Both the position numbers and the translations under genes were made by a program. From the NCBI RefSeq assembly GCF_017368815.1, contig NZ_JAFNME010000005.1, positions 62,001-126,000 of the forward strand: a DNA stretch of 64,000 nt, given 5' to 3'. Positions within the stretch are counted from its first letter, which is position 1. The number at the start of each line of letters is the position of its first letter. The notes beneath the pieces are model-generated. The model did no database searches, was not told where the DNA came from, and saw only the letters and a list, made by a program, of their open reading frames with translations. The stretch comes from Comamonas denitrificans. Its GTDB lineage: Bacteria > Pseudomonadota > Gammaproteobacteria > Burkholderiales > Burkholderiaceae_C. Of the stretch, positions 31,515-41,024 are shown piece by piece.

Positions 31515-32084
31515 TCAATCCTCAATGCCGCGCTGTGCGGGCACGCCCGCGTTGAATGCGTGCTTGATTTGCTGCATCTCGGTGACCGTATCGGCCAGGT
31601 CAATGATCTCTTGCGGGCAATTGCGCCCCGTCAGGCACACATGCACGGTTTTGGGCCGCTGCTGCAACGTCTCGAGCACTTCTGCCAGCGGCAGCCAGCC
31701 AAAAATCAGTGGGTAGGTCACCTCATCGAGCACCACCAAAAACTGCTCGCCCGACAAAATATCGGCCCGCGCCCGCGCCCAGCCATCGCGGGCCAGTTGG
31801 GCTGAATGCGCTAAATCCTTGCTGTCCCAAGAAAAGCCATCGCCCAACCCCTCGACCGACAGGCCCACCCGCTCGGCCAAACGGTGCTCGCCAAAGCGGG
31901 CGCTGGGCACTTTCATGAACTGGTACACCTTGACCGCCTTGCCCCGCCCCAGGGCACGAAAGGCCAAGCCAAAGGCGGCGGTACTTTTACCCTTGCCGTC
32001 ACCGGTATTGACGATGACCAGGCCACGGCGCTCGCCATCGGGTTTTTCATAGGGTTTTGTAGTCGGAGGAGATGTAATTTGCAT
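31515..32084 (-). CDS. cobO: Cob(I)yrinic acid a,c-diamide adenosyltransferase (CobO/BtuR type)
   Basis: 189 aa. The enzyme transfers adenosyl from ATP to the cobalt of corrinoids, giving the coenzyme B12 form. The P-loop is GLVIVNTGDGKGKSTAAFG; further motifs are VYQFMKVPSARFGEH, FLVVLDEVTYPL and HVCLTGRNCPQEIIDLAD. The ATG at 32084 gives the typical short Pro- and Lys-rich N-terminus; an in-frame 37-codon extension upstream is Cys-rich and overlaps the divergent gene, so it is rejected. No other cobalamin genes are in the window, so a role in corrinoid salvage is likely. Confidence 0.94.
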   Translation of the reverse strand: MQITSPPTTKPYEKPDGERRGLVIVNTGDGKGKSTAAFGLAFRALGRGKAVKVYQFMKVPSARFGEHRLAERVGLSVEGLGDGFSWDSKDLAHSAQLARDGWARARADILSGEQFLVVLDEVTYPLIFGWLPLAEVLETLQQRPKTVHVCLTGRNCPQEIIDLADTVTEMQQIKHAFNAGVPAQRGIED

Positions 32085-32176
32085 AATGATTAATATTAAC
32101 AAGCTCAAAAAACCATACGGAATTTGCTTGCAAAATTCGAAGCAATAGCCAAATAAAACCCGGCATACTTCAGGGC

Positions 32177-34069
32177 ATGCCTCGACCATCTGCATTGCAT
32201 CTGTTTACCGGAGCCCCCAATAAATCAAAATTTGGTTTGTTGGTAATACTGCTTTTAGGGCTGGGCTATTGGGCTGTTTTATTGCACAACCACCAAGAAC
32301 AGCGTGCAAGCTTGCAAGCCCAAACGCAATTGCGCGTCACCCAGGTAAGCCATGCGCTGGCCAACCAAGTCGGGCTGCTGTTTTCCAATATTGATGATGC
32401 CGCGCTGCGTTTTGGCAGCGTCTATGCAAAAGATCCGGACTATGCGCTCACGCACCTGCCATCTTTTTTTGCACTCACTTCTGCCAACCAGGCCATCTCC
32501 CAAGTGGCCCTGGCCAATCCCCAGGGGATTGTTACTTATTCCTCCCTGGCCCCTCATGGACAGCCAGAAGCCACCATTTCCATCGCAGACAGGGAGCACT
32601 TTCGGGTGCATGCCCAGGGGCAGGTCGATGGGCTGTATATCGGCGTTCCCGTGAAGGGCCGTGTTTCGGGCCAATGGACCATCCAGCTCAGTCGCGCCTT
32701 GCAGCGCAATGGGCACTTTCTGGGGGTTGTGGTGGTGTCCATCCCGAGCGATTACCTGGCGGGCATGTTCCAGGATGTGTTCAACCAACCCCACGATGTC
32801 GTGGAATTGCGCCGCACAGATGGCCGCTTTTTAGCCCGCACACTGGACACCGAGCAAGCCTTGTCCCAATCCACACCCAGCCCCATCGGCATAGAAACGG
32901 GGCCAGAAACTACCGATCACTCCCGCCCTGCTACCGGAGCCAGCGTACAAACATCGCCGCTTGACCACATTCAACGCTTTTATGCCTGGGCGACGGTGCC
33001 CCAATTTGAGGTACAGGTGATTGCCGGAGTCGATCAGCGTGCGGTCTTGGCCCCATTGGAAGCCAGTATCCAGAAAAATCTTGTCCTCAGTGCGCTGGGC
33101 ACGGGCTTGGGCTTGCTGGCGGCTTTGCTGCTGCTGCGCTTTAGCCAACAACGCCATCGCATGTTCAACCACCTGCACTTGGTGCAAGCACAGCTCATGG
33201 CCTTGATTGCCCGCTTCCCGGGTGGTGTGGTACTAGAAAATCCACTGGAACACACCAGCGTCACCATCAACCCCCCGTTGGCACAGCTGTTGCACCTACC
33301 CAAGACACTGAAAATTCAGCACGATGATTTAAAAAACCGCATTCCTGCTGAGCTGCGTGAAGTGCTTTTGCCCCAAGCCCCAGATGCCGAAATACCCCAA
33401 GGGCAAGAGGTGGCCTTGGCCGATGGCCGCGTGCTGGAGGTGGTGCAGTTTCTCTTGCAATCACCCCATGTTGCCGCTGGCCAAGCGTTGGGGCGCTTGT
33501 CCCTGGTGCAGGATGTCACGGCCCGCCACCAGCACCAAAGCATGCTGGAGCAACTGGCGCTGACCGATGCCTTGACCGGCCTGCCCAACCGCCGCGCTTT
33601 CATGCAAGCCTTGGAGCACGAATGCACACTGATTACCACCCAAAAAGCCCCCGATGCCGCCTTGGTGCTTCTGGACATTGACCACTTTAAAAAGGTCAAT
33701 GACACCTATGGCCACAGCGTGGGCGATGAGGTCATCAGCCACCTGGGACACCTGCTGCGCCAAGGGCTGCGCACCTCGGATATTCCGGGGCGCATTGGCG
33801 GCGAGGAGTTTGCCGTGCTGCTGCCAAAAATCAACCTTGGACAAGCCCAGGCACTGGCCGAACGCCTGCGCCAAAGCCTGGAGAACAACCCGGTTCCCAC
33901 CTCGGCGGGGCCTTTGGTGGTTCACGCCAGTTTTGGGGTGTACCCCATCACCAGGAAAACGGCGGATGCGGCCCAATGCCTGCACCGGGCCGACATGGCG
34001 CTGTACGACGCGAAAAATAACGGCCGCAACCAAGTGCGCACCTGGCACCCAGGGCTGCAACCACGGTAA
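32177..34069 (+). CDS. Membrane diguanylate cyclase with periplasmic Cache sensor and PAS
   Basis: 630 aa. Two membrane segments (about 18-38 and 288-310) frame a periplasmic dCache-like domain (DREHFRVHAQGQVDGLYIG, GRVSGQWTIQLSRAL, PSDYLAGMF). A PAS-like stretch lies at about 325-455. The C-terminal GGDEF domain contains DALTGLPNRRAFM, LLDIDHFKKVNDTYGHSVGDE and the active site GRIGGEEFAVLLP. The inhibitory I-site RTSD sits five residues before GGEEF. All catalytic residues are present, so it should make c-di-GMP with product inhibition. The ligand is unknown. pnuC starts 11 nt after its stop and may be on the same transcript. Confidence 0.92.
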   Translation: MPRPSALHLFTGAPNKSKFGLLVILLLGLGYWAVLLHNHQEQRASLQAQTQLRVTQVSHALANQVGLLFSNIDDAALRFGSVYAKDPDYALTHLPSFFALTSANQAISQVALANPQGIVTYSSLAPHGQPEATISIADREHFRVHAQGQVDGLYIGVPVKGRVSGQWTIQLSRALQRNGHFLGVVVVSIPSDYLAGMFQDVFNQPHDVVELRRTDGRFLARTLDTEQALSQSTPSPIGIETGPETTDHSRPATGASVQTSPLDHIQRFYAWATVPQFEVQVIAGVDQRAVLAPLEASIQKNLVLSALGTGLGLLAALLLLRFSQQRHRMFNHLHLVQAQLMALIARFPGGVVLENPLEHTSVTINPPLAQLLHLPKTLKIQHDDLKNRIPAELREVLLPQAPDAEIPQGQEVALADGRVLEVVQFLLQSPHVAAGQALGRLSLVQDVTARHQHQSMLEQLALTDALTGLPNRRAFMQALEHECTLITTQKAPDAALVLLDIDHFKKVNDTYGHSVGDEVISHLGHLLRQGLRTSDIPGRIGGEEFAVLLPKINLGQAQALAERLRQSLENNPVPTSAGPLVVHASFGVYPITRKTADAAQCLHRADMALYDAKNNGRNQVRTWHPGLQPR

Positions 34070-34080
34070 ATTGCGCCCCC

Positions 34081-34671
34081 ATGTTCTTCTGGATTGAAAA
34101 TTTGGCCGCCGCGTTGGGCGTGCTGTCGGTGTGGCTGATGGCCCGCCAAAAACCTATAGCCTGGCCCATTGGTTTTTTTATGGTGGTGCTGTACGCCATC
34201 GTGTTTTTTGAGGCCAAGCTGTATTCGGAAACCCTGCTGCAAATCATCTATGCCGGGCTGCAAGCCTATGGCTGGTGGTGTTGGCTGCGGGGTGCAAAAG
34301 CCCAGGCACTGCCCGTCACCATTTTGGCCATGCCCTGTGTGCTGCGTGATCTGGCCGTTGGCGCACTGATAACACTGGCCTTGGGCAGTTTCATGCACTT
34401 GCACACCGATGCACAAATGCCATGGCTGGATGCCACACTCACCGGCTTGAGCTTGGTGGGCCAATACTGGATGGCCCATAAACGCCTGCAATGCTGGCCG
34501 CTATGGCTGGTGGTGGATGTGGCCTACGTGGGCATGTTTTGGGCGGCAGGCTTGGTGACCACCACGCTGCTGTATGTCGGCTTTATCGGCTTGGCCGTGT
34601 ATGGCTGGCGGCAATGGTCGATGGCCATGGCGCAAAACACCGTTTTGCCATTGCCCAAGGCCGCGCCATGA
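34081..34671 (+). CDS. pnuC: PnuC-family nicotinamide riboside transporter
   Basis: 196 aa with about seven membrane segments, typical of PnuC. It carries nicotinamide riboside (historically described as NMN) across the inner membrane by facilitated diffusion driven by intracellular phosphorylation. Recognisable features are ENLAAALGVLSVWLMARQK, PIGFFMVVLYAIVFFEAKLY, the aromatic QAYGWWCWLRG and the C-terminal LYVGFIGLAVYGWRQW. The next gene, a NadR-type kinase, starts within its stop codon (ATGA), which supports the nicotinamide riboside assignment. Confidence 0.93.
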   Translation: MFFWIENLAAALGVLSVWLMARQKPIAWPIGFFMVVLYAIVFFEAKLYSETLLQIIYAGLQAYGWWCWLRGAKAQALPVTILAMPCVLRDLAVGALITLALGSFMHLHTDAQMPWLDATLTGLSLVGQYWMAHKRLQCWPLWLVVDVAYVGMFWAAGLVTTTLLYVGFIGLAVYGWRQWSMAMAQNTVLPLPKAAP

Positions 34672-35228
34672 AAGTCGTGGTTTTAACCGGCCCGGAGTCG
34701 GCCGGCAAAAGTACCCTGTGTAGCGCCCTGGCCCAGCGCTTTCAGGCCCCAGTGGTGCGCGAATACGTGCGCGAATACATGCACGGCCTGGGGCGCGAGA
34801 CCTGTCTGGCCGATGTCACCCCGATTGCCCAGGTGCAATGGCAGCGCGAGCAAGCGGCCCGTGCCTTGCGGCCGCCCTTGTTGCTGCTGGATACGCATTT
34901 ACTCTCTAACCACCAATGGAGCCTGGCGCTGTTTGGCCACAGCCCCGCCTGGATTGCCCAGACATTGGCCCAGCAACACTACGACGCGGTGTTTTTACTC
35001 AGCCCCGAAGGCCTTGCATGGCAAGCCGATGGCCTGCGCTGCCAGCCCAAGGTGTCGGAGCGCTGGGCCTTTCACGATGCCCTGCACCACTGGTTGGCCA
35101 CGCACCCACACACCTCCAGCACCACAACCTTGGTCACAGGCGATTGGCAACAGCGCTACCAGCAGATTGAGGCGGCGCTGATCACTCTGCTGGCAGCGCC
35201 TGCCCGCCCAGCACCTTCCACAAGGTAA
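34668..35228 (+). CDS. NadR-like P-loop kinase (ribosylnicotinamide kinase type)
   Basis: 186 aa. The protein matches the C-terminal kinase part of NadR: P-loop VVLTGPESAGKSTLCSAL, EYVREYMHGLGR, and LLLLDTHLLSNHQWSLALFG with a Walker B-like Asp. NadR's DNA-binding and adenylyltransferase domains are absent. By family it should phosphorylate nicotinamide riboside to NMN, trapping what PnuC imports. The ATG overlaps the pnuC stop by 4 nt. Its last 47 nt overlap the 3' end of the convergent efflux gene. A related AAA_28 ATPase of other function is a less likely alternative. Confidence 0.82.
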   Translation: MKVVVLTGPESAGKSTLCSALAQRFQAPVVREYVREYMHGLGRETCLADVTPIAQVQWQREQAARALRPPLLLLDTHLLSNHQWSLALFGHSPAWIAQTLAQQHYDAVFLLSPEGLAWQADGLRCQPKVSERWAFHDALHHWLATHPHTSSTTTLVTGDWQQRYQQIEAALITLLAAPARPAPSTR

Positions 35229-36627
35229 TGCGGTTTTGCTGCTCGGCCAGTTGCAGGCTGATCTGCATTTGCTGGGCCGCGTACAGGCTGCGCCGCGCAT
35301 CCAGCACGGTCAGAAAATCATCGGCCCCCGCATCAAAGCGGGCCTCTGACAGCGCTTGCACCTTCTGCGCTGTGTGTACCACACCGTTTTGCGCCCCCAA
35401 ACGCGCGCCCCATTGGTCGCGATCGGCCAGCACATCGGCCACTTCCCGGAAGGCGGTCTGCACGGTTTTTTCGTACTGGGCCAGGGCGATGCGCTGGTTG
35501 GCTTGCGCCACTTGCAGCCCAGCGCGCAACCGTCCCCCCGAAAAAATGGGCAAATGCACGGCGGGGGCAAAATTCCAAGTGCGGCTGGCCCCGGTAAACA
35601 GCGCATCCAGTGCCGTACTGCTGCTGCCGGTGCTGGCCGTCAGGCTGATCGTGGGAAAAAACGCCGCCCGCGCAGCACCAATGTGGGCGTGCTGGGCGAT
35701 CAAAGCATGCTCAGCAGCCTGCACATCGGGGCGGGCCAGCAAGACGCTGGAGGGCAGCGCCTGCGGCAGCGCGGGCCAAACCGCCTGGGCCGGCGCTTGC
35801 AGCCAGCCTGCAGGTGGTAAGGCCTCTGCCGCCAGCGCCGCCCCCACCAACAGCTGCAGCGCATTGCGGCTGCGGGCCAGTTGGGCGGTGTACTGGGCCA
35901 CATCGCCCCGGGCGGTTTCCACCGTGCCCAGGTTCTGCGCCAGCGCCAGGCCCGAGGTCGCGCCCAGCTGGAACATGCGGCGCATCAAGGCGTAAGACTG
36001 TTCCCGGGTGTCCAGGGTTTGCTGGGCCAGCGCCAGGCGCTCTTGGTCGGCGGCCAGGGTCAGCCAGGCATTGGCCACCTCGGCAATCAAGGCAATTTCT
36101 ACGCCCCGGCGGTTTTCTTGCACTTGCAAAAACTGCTGCCAGGCCGCCGCATTCAAGTTGCGAATGCGGCCCCACAAATCCACCTCGTAGCTGGCAAAGC
36201 CAATGCTGGCGCTGACCTGCTCATTCACCAGGCGGGTGCTGTTGCTGACATCGGCGCTGCTGCGGCTGCGCTGGCCTTGCAGCTGGGCGGCAATGCTGGG
36301 CAGCTGATCGGCCCGGGCGATGCCGTACTGGGCGCGGGCCTTGGCCACGTTGTCGGCGGCGATGCGCAAATCGCGGTTGTTGTGCAGCGCCAAGGCAACG
36401 GTGTGGCGCAAGCGGTCATCGGCCAGCCATTGCAGCGCATCGGCTTGGGCGGCCGCCAGCACGGCTGGCGCAAGCGCTGGCGCTGGTGTGGCATCTGGCA
36501 CCGTGGCCGCCACCACATCCTGCGGTTGTTGATAGCTGGGAGCGAAGTTGCAGCCTAATAAAATGCTTGAAAATAGCAATAAAACACTGATTTTGCAAGC
36601 GTTGGCAGCTCTGCTATTTTTAGTCAT
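35182..36627 (-). CDS. RND efflux outer membrane lipoprotein (OprM/NodT family)
   Basis: 481 aa. It is the outer membrane channel of the tripartite pump encoded with the next two genes. A lipoprotein signal (MTKNSRAANACKISVLLLF then SSILLGC, lipobox LLGC, Cys about 26) is followed by FAPSYQQP, the usual start of NodT-family proteins. Two repeated OEP domains contain the conserved SYEVDLWGRIRN and LARPDVQAAEHAL. The ATG at 36627 overlaps the permease stop by 8 nt. A much longer upstream in-frame extension overlaps the permease and is rejected. The 3' end overlaps the NadR-like gene on the other strand by 47 nt. Confidence 0.93.
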   Translation of the reverse strand: MTKNSRAANACKISVLLLFSSILLGCNFAPSYQQPQDVVAATVPDATPAPALAPAVLAAAQADALQWLADDRLRHTVALALHNNRDLRIAADNVAKARAQYGIARADQLPSIAAQLQGQRSRSSADVSNSTRLVNEQVSASIGFASYEVDLWGRIRNLNAAAWQQFLQVQENRRGVEIALIAEVANAWLTLAADQERLALAQQTLDTREQSYALMRRMFQLGATSGLALAQNLGTVETARGDVAQYTAQLARSRNALQLLVGAALAAEALPPAGWLQAPAQAVWPALPQALPSSVLLARPDVQAAEHALIAQHAHIGAARAAFFPTISLTASTGSSSTALDALFTGASRTWNFAPAVHLPIFSGGRLRAGLQVAQANQRIALAQYEKTVQTAFREVADVLADRDQWGARLGAQNGVVHTAQKVQALSEARFDAGADDFLTVLDARRSLYAAQQMQISLQLAEQQNRITLWKVLGGQALPAE

Positions 36628-39600
36628 GCGGGGCACTCCCGGCCTCTGCAGCCTCGGTGGGCTGGCGGCTGCGGCTTTGGAACCAGCTGCGCACCAGCAA
36701 GAAAAACACTGGCACCAAAAACAAACCCAGCACCGTTGAGGCCAGCATCCCGCCCAACACCGCCGTGCCAATGGCATTGCGCCCGCCCGCGCCTGCGCCC
36801 GTGCCCAGGGCCAGCGGCAGCACGCCAAAGCCAAAGGCCAGCGAGGTCATCAAAATGGGCCGCAAGCGCAGGCGCACGGCCTGCACCGTGGCATCAACCA
36901 ACTTGTGCCCCCGCTCTTGCAGCTGCACGGCAAACTCCACAATCAAAATCGCATTTTTCGAGGCCAACCCTATGGTGGTGAGCAGCCCCACTTGGAAGTA
37001 CACATCGTTCGTCAGCCCCCGGCTGTAGGTGGCCAACAGCGCCCCCACCACCCCCAGCGGCACAGCCAGCATGACGGACAAGGGCACCGTCCAGCTTTCG
37101 TACAGCGCCGCCAGGCACAAAAAGACAAACAAGATCGAAATGGCGTACAGCAGCGGCGCTTGCGCCCCGGATTGGCGCTCTTGCAGCGATGCGCCCGTCC
37201 ACTCATACCCAATACCAGGGGGCAGGGTTTGCAAAATGTCTTCGACGATTTGCATGGCCACCCCGGAGCTGATGCCCGGTGCGGCGCTGCCAATGATTTC
37301 ATAGGCTGGAGCGCCGCTGTAACGCAGCAACTGCGGCGAGCCGTAATCCCAGTAGCTGCTGGAGAACGCGTCAAAACCCACCATCTCGCCGTTCTTATTG
37401 CGCACCGCCCATTGCTCGATGTCTTGCGGCAGCATGCGGTAGGGCGCATCGCCTTGGATGTACACGCGCTTGACGCGGCCGTTGTGCAAAAAGTCATTCA
37501 CATAGGTGCCGCCCATGGCGCTGGAGAGGGTGCTATTGACATCGCTGTAGCCCAGCCCCAGGGCAGCGGCCTTGCGGTCGTCGATGTGCAGGCGCAGCTC
37601 GGTGGCATCGTCCAAATTGGTGCTGCGCACATTGGTCAGCTCGGCGTATTGGCGCGCTTCTTGCAAAAACTGGTCTTTGGCCGCCAGCAAGGCCGTGTGG
37701 CCCAGCCCGCCCACGTCTTTGAGCATGACGTTAAAGCCGGCGTTCGAACCCAGCCCGCGCACGGCGGGCGGCTGCATGACAAACACCTTGGCATCGCGGA
37801 TGCTGGCCAGCGCCTGGGTGGCGCGGTGGGCCACCTCGCCCGCCGATTGGCTGGGCAAAGGGCGCTGGGCCCAGGTTTTTAGCCGCACAAAGCCCCGGGC
37901 CGAGCTTTGGTCGCCGCTCAAACCCGACACCTGGTTGAAGCTGACCACCTCGGGTTGGGCCAGAAAGTACTCGCGCACCTGGTCCAGCACCTGCTGCAGC
38001 CGGGCATCGGCGGCCCCGGCCGGCAAATTCACGCTGACAAAGACAAAGCCCTGGTCCTCGTCGGGCAAGAACGAGGTGGGCAAGCGCTGCAGCAGCACCC
38101 ACATGGCCATCAAAATGGCCAGAAAGATCAGCAGCATGCGTTTGCTGCGCTGCAAAATTTTGGCCACCCCGCTTTGGTAGCGATCGGCCGTGGCATCAAA
38201 GTGGCGGTTGAACCAGATAAAAAAGCGGTCGTTGATGCCCAGCAGCCCTTTGCGAATCCGGCCGCCGTGCGCCGTGGGCGGTTTGAGCAACGTGGCGCAC
38301 AGCGCGGGGGTCAAAGTCAGCGCGACAAACACCGAAAACGCCATCGCCGCGACGATGGTGATGGAAAACTGGCGGTAAATAATGCCCGTGGAGCCGCCAA
38401 AAAACGCCATGGGCACAAAGACCGCCGACAAGGTCACGCCAATGCCCACCAGCGCGGGCGTGATCTCGCGCATGGATTGGCGCGTGGCCTCTTTGGCGGG
38501 CAGGCCCGTCTCGTGCATCACGCGCTCCACGTTTTCCACCACCACAATGGCATCGTCCACCAGCAGGCCAATGGCCAGCACCATGGCAAACATGGTCAGC
38601 GTATTGATCGAAAACCCGGCCGCCGCCAGCACCCCCAGCGTGCCCAGCAGCACCACAGGCACGGCAATGGCCGGAATCAAGGTGGCGCGAAAGTTTTGTA
38701 AAAACAAAAACATCACCAACACCACCAGCACCATGGCCTCGCCCAGCGCTTTGAGCACCTCTTCAATCGAAGCGCGCACAAAGGGGGTTGAATCTGAGCT
38801 GACAAAGTAGTCAATCTCGTTGGGGAAAAACGGCTTCATGCTGTTGAGCTTGGCCACCACCGCATCGGCCACGTCCATGGCATTGGCCCCATCGGCCAGC
38901 ACCACGCCCATGCCCGCGCCGGGCATGCCGTTGAGTTTGGATTTGACAGTGAGCGAATCAGGCCCCAGCTCCACCCGAGCTACGTCTTTAATAGCTACGA
39001 CCGCACCGTTTTCAGTGGATTTCAAGACGATTGATTCAAATTCTTCGACCGTTTTAAGCTTGGTGCGTGCAGTAATCGTAGCGTTGAGCTGTTGATTCTC
39101 CACCGCCGGCAAGGCCCCCAGCTGCCCGGCCGACACCTGGGCATTCTGGGCATTGAGGGCTGCCACCAAGTCGGCGGGAATCAAGGCGTACTGGCGCATC
39201 TTGGCCGGGTCCATCCAGATGCGCATGGCATAGCTGGTGCCAAATACGTTCACATCGCCCACGCCATCAATGCGGCCGATTTCATCGACGATGTAGGTTT
39301 GCAGGTAGTCACCAATATCCACCGAGGTCATGCTGGGCACGGTGGAATAAAAGCTGTAGGTGGCCAAAAAGTCCTGCCCACCCTTGTTCACAAACACGCC
39401 CCGGCTTTTCACGGCATCGGGCAAGCGGTTCATGGCCGATTGCAGCTTGTTTTGCACCTGCACCTGGGCCACGTCAATGTCGGTTCCCGGCGCAAAGGTC
39501 AGCGTGGTGCGGGCGCGGCCTGAGGAGTCGGAGGTGGAGCTCATGTACAGCACGTTGTCAATGCCTTTGAGCTGCTGTTCGATGATTTGCGTCACCGAGT

Positions 39601-39775
39601 TCTCCACCGTCTCGGCCGAGGCACCGGTGTACTGCGCCCCGATCGTCACGCGCGGCGGGGCAATGTCAGGGTACTGCTCTAGCGGCAGGGTAAACAGCGA
39701 CAAAGCCCCAGCCAGCATGGTGACGATGGCCAGCACCCACGCAAAAATGGGGCGGTTGATAAAAAACTGTGCCAT
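36620..39775 (-). CDS. RND multidrug efflux permease (HAE1, AcrB/MexB type)
   Basis: 1051 aa, normal for HAE1 pumps. It exports hydrophobic or amphiphilic compounds using the proton gradient. It starts FFINRPIFAWVLAIVTMLAG. Landmarks: YPDIAPPRVTI, GRARTTLTFAPGTDIDVA, the proton-relay helix AIGLLVDDAIVVVENVERV with paired Asp residues, and the second-half helix TIGLASKNAILIVEFA with the conserved Lys. Twelve membrane segments and two large periplasmic loops are expected. It lies between the adaptor (gap 13 nt) and the OprM-type gene. Substrates cannot be assigned; no linked regulator gene was seen. Confidence 0.96.
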   Translation of the reverse strand: MAQFFINRPIFAWVLAIVTMLAGALSLFTLPLEQYPDIAPPRVTIGAQYTGASAETVENSVTQIIEQQLKGIDNVLYMSSTSDSSGRARTTLTFAPGTDIDVAQVQVQNKLQSAMNRLPDAVKSRGVFVNKGGQDFLATYSFYSTVPSMTSVDIGDYLQTYIVDEIGRIDGVGDVNVFGTSYAMRIWMDPAKMRQYALIPADLVAALNAQNAQVSAGQLGALPAVENQQLNATITARTKLKTVEEFESIVLKSTENGAVVAIKDVARVELGPDSLTVKSKLNGMPGAGMGVVLADGANAMDVADAVVAKLNSMKPFFPNEIDYFVSSDSTPFVRASIEEVLKALGEAMVLVVLVMFLFLQNFRATLIPAIAVPVVLLGTLGVLAAAGFSINTLTMFAMVLAIGLLVDDAIVVVENVERVMHETGLPAKEATRQSMREITPALVGIGVTLSAVFVPMAFFGGSTGIIYRQFSITIVAAMAFSVFVALTLTPALCATLLKPPTAHGGRIRKGLLGINDRFFIWFNRHFDATADRYQSGVAKILQRSKRMLLIFLAILMAMWVLLQRLPTSFLPDEDQGFVFVSVNLPAGAADARLQQVLDQVREYFLAQPEVVSFNQVSGLSGDQSSARGFVRLKTWAQRPLPSQSAGEVAHRATQALASIRDAKVFVMQPPAVRGLGSNAGFNVMLKDVGGLGHTALLAAKDQFLQEARQYAELTNVRSTNLDDATELRLHIDDRKAAALGLGYSDVNSTLSSAMGGTYVNDFLHNGRVKRVYIQGDAPYRMLPQDIEQWAVRNKNGEMVGFDAFSSSYWDYGSPQLLRYSGAPAYEIIGSAAPGISSGVAMQIVEDILQTLPPGIGYEWTGASLQERQSGAQAPLLYAISILFVFLCLAALYESWTVPLSVMLAVPLGVVGALLATYSRGLTNDVYFQVGLLTTIGLASKNAILIVEFAVQLQERGHKLVDATVQAVRLRLRPILMTSLAFGFGVLPLALGTGAGAGGRNAIGTAVLGGMLASTVLGLFLVPVFFLLVRSWFQSRSRQPTEAAEAGSAPHD

Positions 39776-39788
39776 GGTGTGCGCCCCT

Positions 39789-41024
39789 TTATGGCTGGCG
39801 CTCTAAGGCCGAGCGCAGGGCCGCTGCCGCGGCCTGGGGATCAACCGCTGCGGCGGCAGGGCGCTGCGCGGGCATGGTCTGAGGGTCCACTCGATCGCCG
39901 GGTTTAAAGCGCTGAAAACCTTCCACCACCACCATGTCGCCCGCCTGCACCCCGCTTTCGACCAGCCACTGGTTGCCCACGGCCTGGGCCAATTGCACCG
40001 TGCGCTGCACGGCAATTTTTTGCCCCTCCCTGTCTTGCACCACCAGCACCGAGGCGCGGCCCGTGGCATCGCGCGTCACCGCCTGCTGCGGGATCAGCAA
40101 AGCGCCGCTGGCCATGCCCGTGGGCAGCACGGCCTGGGCAAACATGCCCGGCAGCAACTGGCCATCCGGATTGGGCACCACCGCCCGCAAGGTCACGGTG
40201 CCCATGCTGGGATTGACCATCAGTCCCGAAAACTGCAGCTTGCCCACATGGGGGTAGGCACTACCGTCTTCTAGCTGCAGGGCAATGGGCATGCTGCTGG
40301 CATCAAGCTTTTCGTAGCGCCCCGCGGCCCAATCGCGCTGCAATTGCAGCAATTGGGCGGTGGACTGGGTGAAATCGACGTACATCGGATCGATCTGCAC
40401 CACCTCGGTCAAAGCCGTACTTTGGTTGGCCGTGACCAAGGCCCCAGGGGTCACGTTGGACAGGCTGATGCGCCCGGCAATCGGCGCTTCAATCCTAGCA
40501 TAGCGCAAGTTGGTCTGCGCCATTTGCACACTGGCGCGCGCGGCCTGCACTTCGGCCTGGGCAATGCGGGCCGCCGCTTGGGTGTCTTCGTCCTGCTGGG
40601 CGCTGATGGCGGCGATTTTCACCAACTGCGCGCTGCGTTGCGCCTGCAGCTGCTGGCGCTCAAAACTGGCCTGCGCCTTGGCCAGCGCCGCTTGGGCGCT
40701 GCTGAGGTTGGCCTGCAGCAAGGTGGCATCTATCTGGTACAGCGCCTGCCCTTGGCGCACCAAGGCCCCCTCGGTAAACAGCTGCTTTTGAATAATGCCG
40801 CCCACCTGGGGCCGCACCTCGGCCATCTGAAACGCCCGCACACGGCCGGGCAAGGTCGTTTGCAGGGCTTGGTCTTGGGGCTGCAGCACCACCACCCCCA
40901 CCTGGGCAATGTCTTGCGGGGTGGTGTTCGCTGGGTCTTTGCTCCCTGGGCCACAGCCTGTGAGCAAGCCCAGGCCCACTCCCAAGCTGCCCAGCAATGC
41001 CGCCACCCTGGCCCATTGGTTCAT
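39789..41024 (-). CDS. RND efflux periplasmic adaptor lipoprotein (AcrA/MexA type)
   Basis: 411 aa. The adaptor links the permease and the outer membrane channel. The ATG at 41024 gives a lipoprotein signal (MNQWARVAALLGSLG, then GLGLLTGC; lipobox LTGC). The lipoyl and hairpin part includes TTLPGRVRAFQMAEVRPQVG, EGALVRQGQALYQID and an Ala/Gln-rich coiled coil. The beta-barrel and membrane-proximal regions follow (IEAPIAGRISLSNVTPGALV, VNPSMGTVTLRAVVPNPDG). The C-terminus is Ala/Pro-rich. An ATG at 41078 would add 18 residues before the lipobox and is less likely. It is the first gene of the pump operon. Confidence 0.95.
   Translation of the reverse strand: MNQWARVAALLGSLGVGLGLLTGCGPGSKDPANTTPQDIAQVGVVVLQPQDQALQTTLPGRVRAFQMAEVRPQVGGIIQKQLFTEGALVRQGQALYQIDATLLQANLSSAQAALAKAQASFERQQLQAQRSAQLVKIAAISAQQDEDTQAAARIAQAEVQAARASVQMAQTNLRYARIEAPIAGRISLSNVTPGALVTANQSTALTEVVQIDPMYVDFTQSTAQLLQLQRDWAAGRYEKLDASSMPIALQLEDGSAYPHVGKLQFSGLMVNPSMGTVTLRAVVPNPDGQLLPGMFAQAVLPTGMASGALLIPQQAVTRDATGRASVLVVQDREGQKIAVQRTVQLAQAVGNQWLVESGVQAGDMVVVEGFQRFKPGDRVDPQTMPAQRPAAAAVDPQAAAAALRSALERQP

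Noticed and set aside
31515-32195. Longer cobO start at 32195
   Set aside because: The added 37 residues are Cys-rich and hydrophobic, overlap the divergent gene start and are not typical of the family; ATG 32084 fits better.
35182-36834. Longer start for the OprM-type gene at 36834
   Set aside because: The extension is a Trp/Cys/Arg-rich shadow of the permease end; ATG 36627 starts a proper lipoprotein signal.
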